A stretch of 64,000 nt of DNA from MKSF01 sp037190225 (lineage in GTDB: Bacteria; Bacteroidota; Bacteroidia; Chitinophagales; Chitinophagaceae). Positions 43,701 to 50,381 of this stretch are shown one piece after another; positions within the stretch are counted from its first letter, which is position 1; every line of letters starts with the position of its first letter. The notes beneath the pieces were generated by a model. It made no database searches and had not been told where the DNA came from. It was given only the letters and a program-made list of their open reading frames with translations. Position numbers and translations under genes: made by a program. The stretch covers positions 434,001 to 498,000 of the forward strand of contig JBBCJL010000006.1 of assembly GCA_037190225.1 (NCBI GenBank), given 5' to 3'.

Positions 43701-43785
43701 CATAATAAAAATATTCCTGTGCCCGGACGTTACGTACCAGGCCGTTTATCCAGCATAACAGCAGCAGCAATAATACCCTTTTCAT
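37741..43785 (-). CDS. Alpha-2-macroglobulin-like protein with TonB-plug-like segment
   Basis: 2014 residues. Signal peptide ends near VRAQ. MG-type beta-domains occupy the first 1100 residues, with a MG2-like CFFSKPEYRKGDTVRTKIYLE around 250-270. Around 1147 begins a CarboxypepD-reg-like strand set (KGQVQFENLPD... FTDSSGNYTLYIP), and residues 1295-1350 read like a TonB receptor plug (LMPLIIVDNKIYNGS, YVALYGDAARNGVIFISTK). The A2M core signature FWVPHARTDKYGKATFTV follows at about 1380. The thioester motif C-N-E-Q with C1584 is intact, so it may trap proteases by covalent bond. Bacterial A2Ms protect the envelope and pair with PBP1c; no pbpC is nearby. Confidence 0.85.
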   Translation of the reverse strand: MKRVLLLLLLCWINGLVRNVRAQEYFYYDADTVRHPVILFRLNNEQAEKVLFDNGIEDTVLLKGLQVADHNFTAEHIGQDTYEDGYYLTATLSNPYQVSYELLPKIPFHIVYNNKYGGLGVQLLDKKSLTYVENAVVRIGSYKLYYDPAIKSYRTPFDFNSGVLEIKIRDRKYWMALNKQYMTTGVVPQSSVIRNLYAWNVFDLLSSPAAILSIPFNKEFYDYCRGDYYDNSWLTYQLLRSNRHYFISPYLTSTCFFSKPEYRKGDTVRTKIYLERYNNRFYKRPVSVRIDFDKKSITSKLSVAPGDNGYDLEFVLDDSLGITADRQYTIILKNVNVRNRISFPVRQYNLDNYDFQVKLPEGDWYRGNITPLDFKMYTKSDIPVYGANLKLIILTDSLMEVDKTGSSISFIPDTLYSMDTVLENISGYQLHIPDSIFKDRNVAFRIKCQISYGDYIKEISGNGRYWSRINNLVMYPYKGDIRIFNICDKDTLAHPLWLRGYDAFGHPVTAEILRLKENEKYALWHVSQAVESITLTDSITGRTKTLNIQELEDQPITISSYVDSGKLYISVHNPYGIRYQLFTYRANRELDKIISDEVLKSFTYPHNPGKEHYLFINALWAGKSQFYSFGLDKPDYRLHFEVQHRQKIFPGALDEWQVIVTDDKGKQVKNASLFAYAHTNKFTAKSAFDRFQYLRPGKQKKGGRNYKHVYKLYLEHSTGLQYNTWKEKFRLSEQDYYTMLYKDTVFQEFVYSSPDTFSYIIPVVVRGNKIQPVGFVRHNNGMHYVGGADVTQPYAVKIANDTSQTQRIRLLSGDTLYDVMVDLPQQEGRKVVKIVVIKPRNMADSARPFGMIPYTSDKALNEIKAYTLAIDSKSEGFAQAAVMIPGYDTVILSDLISRYRKDYMVIAPVHNYVWSYDVNSGYARLNSGSLSRYHITESRIRPGYAYYFEGPNRSVLTSLDNRVYSTMLQQAEAPRLRVYNSRFAKQYSGVMAVVRDKRQQILWKRSVWSGMKFKDTLDMDIRVRLDYAPVFSDTLYALDSNQLNILFIKKNDPFEYEFVNADMAGAYSLKSGLYDIVLLDSKRMYMKKGVDLGRAGWYHIRLDRPDVYDTLIGRKLEEAQPPGIKFRERGALLMQYLLKHYYKDHTVVLKGQVQFENLPDPEPIWIRYKAFGLFTDSSGNYTLYIPATAMEPDTSLEVLYSGENWDLGKILGQDAFQPGRNKNDMYQVIELKNVVLSWDGVPGVQITEPYVGGKLEKTKWVGSAGRIVSTAVDNRYVAGNVNVATVANAVAPDTLMPLIIVDNKIYNGSILAFSEKVRNTFKVVTDPAYVALYGDAARNGVIFISTKDYDPADLPADIASRTVPGDQPEGAASLRSYFNDAAFWVPHARTDKYGKATFTVRYPDDITAWEAAIIATKGRKLRGNYQATVNAFKPLFTTSHLPRFIVEGDSLWFSNTIQNLTPDSLTLLARLSLNDSVVSGKSIALFRSYDDVLVLKAQTGIEHMKVQYEVVKEDGYLDGEVHGLPVLPRGVVVNKGEAVVLNGDTAIFLKQLSPGKEVLMAAYTQQYDIIKEEAMHLFRYRHLCNEQLSAKIIGLVNYIRIRKALDEPVDGKIYKALNRYVELLLQRKKADGTWSWWGEGAADYWVSSRAYQALLLAGTVKEVTQPAGFTKATQVYMESRLDGTMDHRSKISLLEILKGLGTPQAYLDTVITRMLDDSRLRHALHTVQRYQLIAMLSPEVMKQYRREFLNYHSDVYGNTYFTADSGSLWNNDMVLNAYALQCLVSQPELNPAVRPDRVASWLIANRSFNGWRNTYESSLAIQAIARTLDFAAIQKEEVRLCVGNDTITRFPYTGSFSSDAAVKVSKSGYRPVFFSYYYRQRDTLGVHKSDVFAVKTFINRKDTTTCRVGLFEDFELLVEVEVKKDAEFMVLEIPLPAGCIAKAEPARHRYESHREYLDEQVNIALPVLKKGTYTFSIPVKAQYKGVFTMNPVKIEMMYMPLNYGTSGVKTIEVR

Positions 43786-43902
43786 AAAGTCTTGTAATTA
43801 CCCGGGAGGAAAGATACTTATTTAACACAAAATAAACATATCGCTGTGCAATAAATTACGGATTATGAAGCCATTACATACAAATACCGCTTTTAAAGGA
43901 CT

Positions 43903-44535
43903 TTACTTCCTCCCGAAATCCGCCGGGTTTTCGCCCCAGGCTTTGGTTTCCCATTTTAAGATCTGGTTGGGATAAGTATGCGTTTTCAGCCATTTTTCCG
44001 CCCGGTCTATCAGCTCAAAGATCTTGACATTTTTACTGCTGGGCGCATGATTGGTCTTCGCTTTTCTGGCTTTGACCCAGCCAATCGCGTTCCTACTGTC
44101 GGAATAGATGGGCAGGGTGATATTATGGGCTTTGCAGTAAGCCAGCGCATGTACAATGGCAAGGAACTCGGCGATATTATTGGTGCCGTCCTCAAAAGGT
44201 CCCTGCCGGAAGATCAGTTGCCTGGTCCGGGTATATACGCCCTGGTATTCTATCATACCCGTTGCCGTATTCCAGGCGCCGTCCACAGCGATGCTCTCCG
44301 GCAGCGGCCGGCCCACCAGCTGCAGGTACTGCCGGTCCACGGGAGGAGGCGCAGCGGCTTTACCGATATACTGCCTGCTGTCCTTTCTAAAAGCTTCCTC
44401 AGCCTGCTCCCTTGACTCAAAGGATTTATATTTCGCCTGGGGATATTCGGATATCTGCTTTTTACACTCGTTCCAGTTATCAAAGACACCCGTCTTACGT
44501 CCCTCCCAGACCACATAAAATTTTCTTTTAGCCAT
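43903..44535 (-). CDS. rnhA: Ribonuclease HI with viroplasmin domain
   Basis: 210 residues. Residues 1-50 are the viroplasmin-like RNA-DNA-hybrid binding module (KFYVVWEGRKTGVFDNWNECKKQISEYP with the EQAEEAF end). Residues 75-210 form RNase H1 with the active acidic set: DGAWNT, NIAEFLAIVHAL, and YSDSRNAIGWVKARK. It removes RNA from RNA-DNA hybrids. The fusion is common in Bacteroidota. It lies 70 nt downstream of the sensor kinase on the same strand and 117 nt upstream of the A2M gene. Confidence 0.92.
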   Translation of the reverse strand: MAKRKFYVVWEGRKTGVFDNWNECKKQISEYPQAKYKSFESREQAEEAFRKDSRQYIGKAAAPPPVDRQYLQLVGRPLPESIAVDGAWNTATGMIEYQGVYTRTRQLIFRQGPFEDGTNNIAEFLAIVHALAYCKAHNITLPIYSDSRNAIGWVKARKAKTNHAPSSKNVKIFELIDRAEKWLKTHTYPNQILKWETKAWGENPADFGRK

Positions 44536-44605
44536 TGCTTGCCCTTATTATATTAGATAGATGTCTTAAATAGTGAGTGTTCCCCATGCGCCGGTCTGCT
44601 GAGGG

Positions 44606-45754
44606 TCATCGTCTCAGTACGATCCGGAAAGTGGTGCCTTTTCCCAGCTCGGAATGCTTCACGAACAATTCTCCTTCATGGTATTCCTCGATGATCCTTT
44701 TGGCGAGTGACAATCCCAGTCCCCACCCTCTTTTCTTGGTAGAAAAGCCCGGCGTAAAGATCCTTTGCCACTGGGATTTCGGGATGCCCTTGCCCGTATC
44801 GGTCACATCTATGGTAACTTTCCGGTCCTCGTTCTTCACGGCAATGGTAATAGCGCCCTTGCCTTCCATCGCATCCAGCGCATTCCTGATCAGGTTCTCT
44901 ATGACCCAGTTGAACAGCGGGGCGCTCAGCATCACATGCGTTTCCCGGCAGTCATGCCCGAAAGTTATCTGTACTTTGGCCGGCGCGCGCTTCTGCATAT
45001 AATCCGTCATCTCCTGCAGGTGGCTTATCAGGTCCTCATCTTCAAGGCTGGGCACGCTGCCTATCTTGGAAAAGCGGTCCGCGATCAGCTGCAGCCGGGT
45101 GACATCCTTTTCCATTTCTGCCAGCCAGGGCCTGTTGGACTCGGTGTCCTTGAGTATCTCTATCCAGCCTACGATGGACATCAGCGGTGTGCCCAGCTGA
45201 TGCGCGGTTTCCTTGCTCATCCCTACCCATAGCTGGTGCTGGATATTACGCTGGATATTGGAAATAACGATATACAGTATAAAGATAAATACAAAAATAA
45301 TGGCTATCAGTATAAAGGGGTAATACCTGAGATCGGCCAGTATATGCGAGTCCCCGTAATAGACCATCTGGTTCAGCCCGCCGCTGGTCACGGGGATGAA
45401 GTGCCCCTGCTCTTTAAAAAGCTGCAGCTTATTCTCCACGTAGTTCTTCCTGCCGGTCACCTTCTCCTCGTCAAAGTTCACATAGCTGATGATCTCCTGC
45501 CGGTCTTCATCCACCACGATCAGCGGTATGGAAGTATTGCCGTCAATGATCTTGGAGATAAAGGTCACATTCGATCCGCCGGAAGAGAGCTGGTCATTGC
45601 CCAGCGTTTCAATAGCCTCCACTACCAGCTCAACCTTTTTCCGTTCCTCCGTCTCCATTTCTTCCACTATATGGGTAAAGTAGAACAGGGCCAGGCCGGC
45701 GATGACGACGGCAAAAGCAACGAGATAGGTCCTGATATTCAAAAATCGCCTCAT
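44606..45754 (-). CDS. Membrane sensor histidine kinase
   Basis: 382 residues. Membrane helices near residues 9-27 and 145-165 enclose an extracytoplasmic sensor region; there is no HAMP-like linker of standard length. The phospho-acceptor box is MSKETAHQLGTPLMSIVGW (His near 182), the H-box variant common in Bacteroidota. ATP-binding motifs: NLIRNALDAM (N), VTDTGKGIP (G1), WGLGLSLAKRIIEEY (G2). No response regulator gene is adjacent, so it is an orphan. The signal is unknown. Confidence 0.9.
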   Translation of the reverse strand: MRRFLNIRTYLVAFAVVIAGLALFYFTHIVEEMETEERKKVELVVEAIETLGNDQLSSGGSNVTFISKIIDGNTSIPLIVVDEDRQEIISYVNFDEEKVTGRKNYVENKLQLFKEQGHFIPVTSGGLNQMVYYGDSHILADLRYYPFILIAIIFVFIFILYIVISNIQRNIQHQLWVGMSKETAHQLGTPLMSIVGWIEILKDTESNRPWLAEMEKDVTRLQLIADRFSKIGSVPSLEDEDLISHLQEMTDYMQKRAPAKVQITFGHDCRETHVMLSAPLFNWVIENLIRNALDAMEGKGAITIAVKNEDRKVTIDVTDTGKGIPKSQWQRIFTPGFSTKKRGWGLGLSLAKRIIEEYHEGELFVKHSELGKGTTFRIVLRR

Positions 45755-45848
45755 AAGCGCGCCAAAAATACGATTTCAGTCAATATTAATAAAAATAACC
45801 GTCTCCTGAATGCCGCATCCGGCCCCCCGAGATTTGTAAAGGTAACTA

Positions 45849-45879
45849 TTCGTCACATATCAAATAATACTTACCTTTG
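45849..45879 (+). promoter_or_regulatory. Promoter of asnS
   Basis: TTCG (45849-45852), 19 bp, TACCTTTG (45872-45879), 29 nt before the asnS ATG. Full -7 match and three of four -33 bases. Confidence 0.6.
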
Positions 45880-45908
45880 CTCCTTAAAAATCAGAAACTT
45901 CATATTAT

Positions 45909-47342
45909 ATGCAACGTACAAAGATCAAAGAGATTTTATACAGCGACAAATTAGACTACGAGTGCGTAGTAAAAGGATGGGTGCGTTCCTTCAGAAATAA
46001 CCAGTTCATAGCCGTGAATGACGGTTCATGCCTGGATAGTTTGCAGATAGTAGTTGATTCCAATAATACAGATAAAGACATTTTAGATCATATCACCGCC
46101 GGCGCTTCTGTAAGTGCCCGCGGCATCATCAAGGCCTCCCTGGGTAAGGGCCAGAAGGTAGAGCTTATTGCTGATTCGCTGGAAGTGCTCGGCAGGTGTG
46201 ACCCGGATCATTATCCGCTGCAGCTCAAGAACAGGCCTTCCCTGGAATATTTAAGGGAGCATGCCCATCTGCGGATGAGAACGCATGTGTTCGGCGCCAT
46301 ATTCCGCGTGCGGCACAACCTGGCATTTGCCGTGCATGAGTTCTTTCATAAAAAAGGATTCGTGTACCTTAACACGCCTATTATCACCGCTTCCGATGCT
46401 GAAGGAGCCGGTGAGATGTTCCAGGTGACCACCCTGGACCTGAATGATGTTCCCAAGAATGAAGACGGGTCGGTTGACTATTCTGAAGACTTCTTCGGCC
46501 GTTCCACCAACCTGACGGTAAGCGGGCAGCTGGAAGGCGAGCTGGGAGCGCTGGCCCTTGGCGAGATCTATACTTTCGGTCCTACCTTCCGCGCTGAAAA
46601 TTCCAACACCACGCGCCACCTGGCAGAATTCTGGATGATAGAGCCGGAAATGGCCTTTTATGACCTTGCTGAAAACGCGCAGCTGGCACAGGAGTTCATT
46701 CAGTACGTGATACAATATGTGCTGGATCATAACCAGTCTGACCTGGAATTCCTGGACCAGCGTCTTGCCGAGGAAGAAAAGCAAAAGCCGCAGAACGAGC
46801 GCAGCGAGTTCAGCCTGCTGGAAAAGCTCCGGATGGTGACCGCCAACAGCTTTGAAAAGATCACCTATACGGAAGCCATTGATATCCTGCTGAAATCCAA
46901 ACCTTACCAGAAAAAGCAGTTCAAATATGATGTGAGCTGGGGCACGGACCTGCAGAGCGAGCATGAGCGTTACCTCGTGGAGAAGCATTTCAAAAAGCCG
47001 GTGATCGTAACGGATTACCCTAAAGAGATCAAATCATTTTATATGCGCCTGAACGATGACGGGAAGACCGTTGCGGCCATGGATATCCTGGCGCCCGGCA
47101 TCGGTGAGATCGTGGGCGGCTCGCAAAGGGAGGAACGCCCGGACGTGCTGGAAAGCAGGATGCAGGAAATGGGCGTACCCGTGGAAGAAATGAGCTGGTT
47201 CCTGGATACCCGCAGGTTCGGTACGGTACCGCACGCAGGTTTTGGCCTGGGCTTTGAGCGCCTGGTGCTGTTCGCTACGGGTATGACGAACATCAGGGAC
47301 GTGATACCTTTCCCGAGAACACCTAAAAGCGCCAATTTCTAG
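45909..47342 (+). CDS. asnS: Asparagine--tRNA ligase
   Basis: 477 residues, class II synthetase. The N-terminal OB-fold (VKGWVRSFRNNQFIAVNDGS) binds the anticodon. Class II motifs: motif 2 FRAENSNTTRHLAEFWMIEPE, motif 3 GFGLGFERLVLFATGM near the C-terminus. Asn-specific rather than Asp-specific from the short insertion and the HFKKPVIVTDYPKEIKSFYMRLNDDG block with no AspRS loop. It charges tRNA-Asn with asparagine. Own promoter and own terminator, so monocistronic. Confidence 0.95.
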   Translation: MQRTKIKEILYSDKLDYECVVKGWVRSFRNNQFIAVNDGSCLDSLQIVVDSNNTDKDILDHITAGASVSARGIIKASLGKGQKVELIADSLEVLGRCDPDHYPLQLKNRPSLEYLREHAHLRMRTHVFGAIFRVRHNLAFAVHEFFHKKGFVYLNTPIITASDAEGAGEMFQVTTLDLNDVPKNEDGSVDYSEDFFGRSTNLTVSGQLEGELGALALGEIYTFGPTFRAENSNTTRHLAEFWMIEPEMAFYDLAENAQLAQEFIQYVIQYVLDHNQSDLEFLDQRLAEEEKQKPQNERSEFSLLEKLRMVTANSFEKITYTEAIDILLKSKPYQKKQFKYDVSWGTDLQSEHERYLVEKHFKKPVIVTDYPKEIKSFYMRLNDDGKTVAAMDILAPGIGEIVGGSQREERPDVLESRMQEMGVPVEEMSWFLDTRRFGTVPHAGFGLGFERLVLFATGMTNIRDVIPFPRTPKSANF

Positions 47343-47369
47343 GCATGGACATATTCCGGGATATTATTC

Positions 47370-47410
47370 AATTCCGCCTGTAACATTTACAGGCGGAATT
47401 TGTTATTTTA
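47370..47410 (+). terminator. Terminator of asnS
   Basis: AATTCCGCCTGTA, 5-nt loop, TACAGGCGGAATT, then TGTTATTTT: a 13-bp perfect stem 27 nt past the asnS stop. Confidence 0.85.
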
Positions 47411-47440
47411 GATATATTTAAGCATTCTTACTACACATAT

Positions 47441-49096
47441 ATGAAAAAAATCGCTACTATTTTTCTTTTGCTGCTGACCTGCCAGGCCTATGCACAGCAG
47501 CCCGTTCAGCAGTTCACCTTTAAAAGCCGGTGGGTAGACAGCATTTATACTGCCCTCACGCTTGAGGAGCGCATAGGACAACTGTTCATGGTAGCAGCCT
47601 ACAGCGGAGGGGAAAATAAGAATGACCGCCAGATCCAGGCGCTGATCAACCGGCATGGCATCGGGGGCGTTATTTTTATGCAGGGCACCCCGGAAGCACA
47701 GGCGCAGCAGACCAACCGCTTCCAGAAAGCCGCCAAAGTGCCGCTGCTGGTAGCTATGGATGCGGAATGGGGACTTGGCATGCGGCTGACCGGCGTAAAG
47801 GACCTTCCCAGGCAAATGACCATAGGTGCCTCCCGCAGCGATACGCTGATGTACGAGATAGGCATGGCCGTAGCGGAACAATGCAAGCGCCTCGGCGTAC
47901 ATATCAATTTTGCCCCGGCAGTGGATATCAACAGTAACCCCAGGAACCCGGTGATCGGCTTCCGTGCCTTCGGGTCGGATAAGGAGCTGGTCAGCAGGCT
48001 GGGCATAGCCTATATGCAGGCTTTGCAAAGCAATGGCGTGATGGCCTGTGCCAAGCACTTCCCGGGCCATGGCGATGTGACTGTGGATTCTCACCACGAC
48101 CTCCCGCAGATAGACAAGGATGCCGCAGCCCTGAGAGCCCTGGAGCTCTACCCTTTCCAACAGCTGTTCGACGGGGGCGTCCAGTCGGTGATGATCGCCC
48201 ACCTGAACCTTCCGCAGCTTGATACGGCCCGTGTGCCCAGCACCTTAAGCTATAATATCGTGACCAATCTCCTGAAAAAGGAAATGAAATTTGACGGGCT
48301 GATCTTTACCGATGCCCTGAATATGAAAGGCGTAGCGAATTATTACCCTGCAGGTGAGGTAGAGGTGCTGGCCTTCCTCGCCGGCAATGATGTCCTGCTG
48401 TTCTCACAGGATGTGGGGCTGGCCATACAAAAAATAGTTGCGGCATACCATAACGGCACGCTGACGGAAGAGCGCCTGGCGCACAGCGTCAAAAAGATCC
48501 TGGGAGCCAAATATGACAAAGGCCTCCAGTACTACACACCTGTAGAAGAGCAGCGCGTCACCGAAGATCTGAACAAGGCTTATGATGATATCATGCTGCA
48601 TACGGCCGTGCAGACCGCCACCCTTGTAAGCGACCATTATAAGATGATTCCCTCTTTCTCAAAAATAAAAAATAAGGCTTTCATCACCTTTAATGCTTCC
48701 GAACAGCAGATAAAAATGTACAAGGCGCATTATCCCAATGCCGTTTTTATCAATATGGACGGCCGGCAAAATGCGGCCTATATCCTGAAAACACTGAGAA
48801 CCCTGCCCAAAGGCACGATGCTGGTAGGCAGCCTTCATAAGCTGAGCAGGTATCCCGGGGATAAGGAACAATACGGTTATTCTGACAGCCAGATACAGGT
48901 GCTGCAATACCTGTCACATCAGAAGCAATCGCTCCTGCTGCTGTATGGCGTACCTTATATGAGCAGGCATTTCTGCAAAGCCCCCGCCCTGCTGGTAGCC
49001 TACGAGGACCAGCCGGCTTTCCAGAACAACATCATACGTGTGCTGGAAGGTGCACTGCCTCCTAACGGCACCCTGCCCGTGGAGATCTGCAGGTAA
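47441..49096 (+). CDS. Secreted GH3 beta-N-acetylhexosaminidase-like hydrolase
   Basis: 551 residues; signal peptide ends near AYAQ. The GH3 catalytic domain covers residues 30-380 and has the NagZ-type block CAKHFPGHGDVTVDSHHDLP and the nucleophile region IFTDALNMKGV. The His/Asp loop of NagZ is there (VDSHHD). A C-terminal 170-residue part follows, with no beta-lactamase module such as many Bacteroidota GH3-fusions have. Expected to cut beta-GlcNAc links, perhaps in chitin or peptidoglycan fragments, outside the cytoplasm. Confidence 0.88.
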   Translation: MKKIATIFLLLLTCQAYAQQPVQQFTFKSRWVDSIYTALTLEERIGQLFMVAAYSGGENKNDRQIQALINRHGIGGVIFMQGTPEAQAQQTNRFQKAAKVPLLVAMDAEWGLGMRLTGVKDLPRQMTIGASRSDTLMYEIGMAVAEQCKRLGVHINFAPAVDINSNPRNPVIGFRAFGSDKELVSRLGIAYMQALQSNGVMACAKHFPGHGDVTVDSHHDLPQIDKDAAALRALELYPFQQLFDGGVQSVMIAHLNLPQLDTARVPSTLSYNIVTNLLKKEMKFDGLIFTDALNMKGVANYYPAGEVEVLAFLAGNDVLLFSQDVGLAIQKIVAAYHNGTLTEERLAHSVKKILGAKYDKGLQYYTPVEEQRVTEDLNKAYDDIMLHTAVQTATLVSDHYKMIPSFSKIKNKAFITFNASEQQIKMYKAHYPNAVFINMDGRQNAAYILKTLRTLPKGTMLVGSLHKLSRYPGDKEQYGYSDSQIQVLQYLSHQKQSLLLLYGVPYMSRHFCKAPALLVAYEDQPAFQNNIIRVLEGALPPNGTLPVEICR

Positions 49097-49110
49097 TATA
49101 AATTTAATTT

Positions 49111-49147
49111 TTACCGCTGTTTTATAAGGAAATAGCGGCTTTTTTTA
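49111..49147 (+). terminator. Terminator of the GH3 gene
   Basis: CCGCT (49114-49118) pairs with AGCGG (49134-49138) and adjacent T/A bases extend the stem; a run of eight T follows. The next gene's -7 box starts right after the T-tract. Confidence 0.65.
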
Positions 49148-49155
49148 TACTTTTG
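49148..49155 (+). promoter_or_regulatory. -7 element of the GNAT gene
   Basis: TACTTTTG, full match, 35 nt before the ATG at 49190, directly behind the T-tract of the GH3 terminator. Confidence 0.45.
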
Positions 49156-49189
49156 GAACGTACAATAGTAATATATTTAAGCGTATAAT

Positions 49190-50314
49190 ATGTCATTGAC
49201 CATCAGAAAAATAACGGCTCCCGCTGATATAAAGAAGTTTGTAGAATTCCCTTTTGAGCTATATAAAGACAACCGTTACTGGGTCCCTCCCATCAAAATG
49301 GACGAAATGCGCTCGCTGGACCCGGACAAGAATCCATCCTTTAAATATATTACTTCGGCTTTCTGGCTTGCTGAACGCGATGGAAAGGTGGTAGGCAGGA
49401 TCGGCGCCATCATCCATCATAAATCCAATGAGATCAATAACGAAAAGCTGTGCCGTCTTACACGTTTCGAATGTATTGACGATAACGAGGTAGCGCAGCT
49501 GCTGTTCCGCACAGCAGAGCAGTTTGCCCTGGATAATGGTATGGAAGGCATCCATGGCCCGCTGGGCTTTTCGAACCTGGACCACCAGGCGGTATTGGTA
49601 GAGGGCTTTGAAGAGCTGCCATCCGTAGCCTCGGAATATCACTTCCCCTACTACCAGAACCTCTTTGAAAAGAACGGCTATACCAAGCAGACCGATTGGA
49701 TCGAATTCAAGCTCAAGGTGCTGGAGCAGATCCCTGAAAAAGCGCTGCGCATCAACGAGATCATTAAAAAGAAATATAACCTGACGGTTAAGAGCTTTCA
49801 TTCTACCGCTGAAATGAAGCCGTACAGCCTGAAGATATTCCACCTGCTGAACGCCGCGTTCTCTGAGCTGTTCAGCTTTGTGCCCATGCCGGACGAAGTG
49901 CTGCAGTTCTATATAGATAAGTACATTACCATACTCAACCCTGCTTTTGTAAAAGTAGTGGAAGATAAGGACGGCGAGGTGATCGGCTTCATTATCTCTC
50001 TGCCTTCTTTGAGCGAGGCGATGCAGAAAGCCAAAGGTAAAGTATTTCCTTTCGGCTGGTGGCATATCAAAAAGGCCCTGAAAAAACCCAAAGTAGCCGA
50101 CCTGCTGCTTACAGGCGTTCATCCCGACTGGCAGGCGCAGGGCGTGAGCGCGCTGCTGATAACGGAACTGCAGCAGATCATGATCCATCACGGTGTGGAA
50201 TGGGTGGAAACGACCGGTATGATAGAAACCAATGAGAAAGCGATCAACCACTGGAAAAATTACGAGCACGTCCAGCACAAGCGTAAAAGATGCTATATTA
50301 AAATGCTGAAATAG
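49190..50314 (+). CDS. Large GNAT-fold acetyltransferase-like protein
   Basis: 374 residues. The N-terminal part reads FVEFPFELYKDNRYWVPPIKMDE and WLAERDGKVVGRIGAIIHHKSNE, a GNAT-like set of strands; the C-terminal part LLLTGVHPDWQAQGVSALLITELQQIMIHHG is the acetyl-CoA-binding loop region, with IETNEKAINHWKNYE behind. The family is found widely in Bacteroidota with no known substrate. It is about twice the size of a minimal GNAT. Confidence 0.75.
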   Translation: MSLTIRKITAPADIKKFVEFPFELYKDNRYWVPPIKMDEMRSLDPDKNPSFKYITSAFWLAERDGKVVGRIGAIIHHKSNEINNEKLCRLTRFECIDDNEVAQLLFRTAEQFALDNGMEGIHGPLGFSNLDHQAVLVEGFEELPSVASEYHFPYYQNLFEKNGYTKQTDWIEFKLKVLEQIPEKALRINEIIKKKYNLTVKSFHSTAEMKPYSLKIFHLLNAAFSELFSFVPMPDEVLQFYIDKYITILNPAFVKVVEDKDGEVIGFIISLPSLSEAMQKAKGKVFPFGWWHIKKALKKPKVADLLLTGVHPDWQAQGVSALLITELQQIMIHHGVEWVETTGMIETNEKAINHWKNYEHVQHKRKRCYIKMLK

Positions 50315-50381
50315 CTCCGTGGCTGCCCGACAGGGTAGCCATTCCAATATTATCATCACTATTTTTATTATCTGAGCTCCT

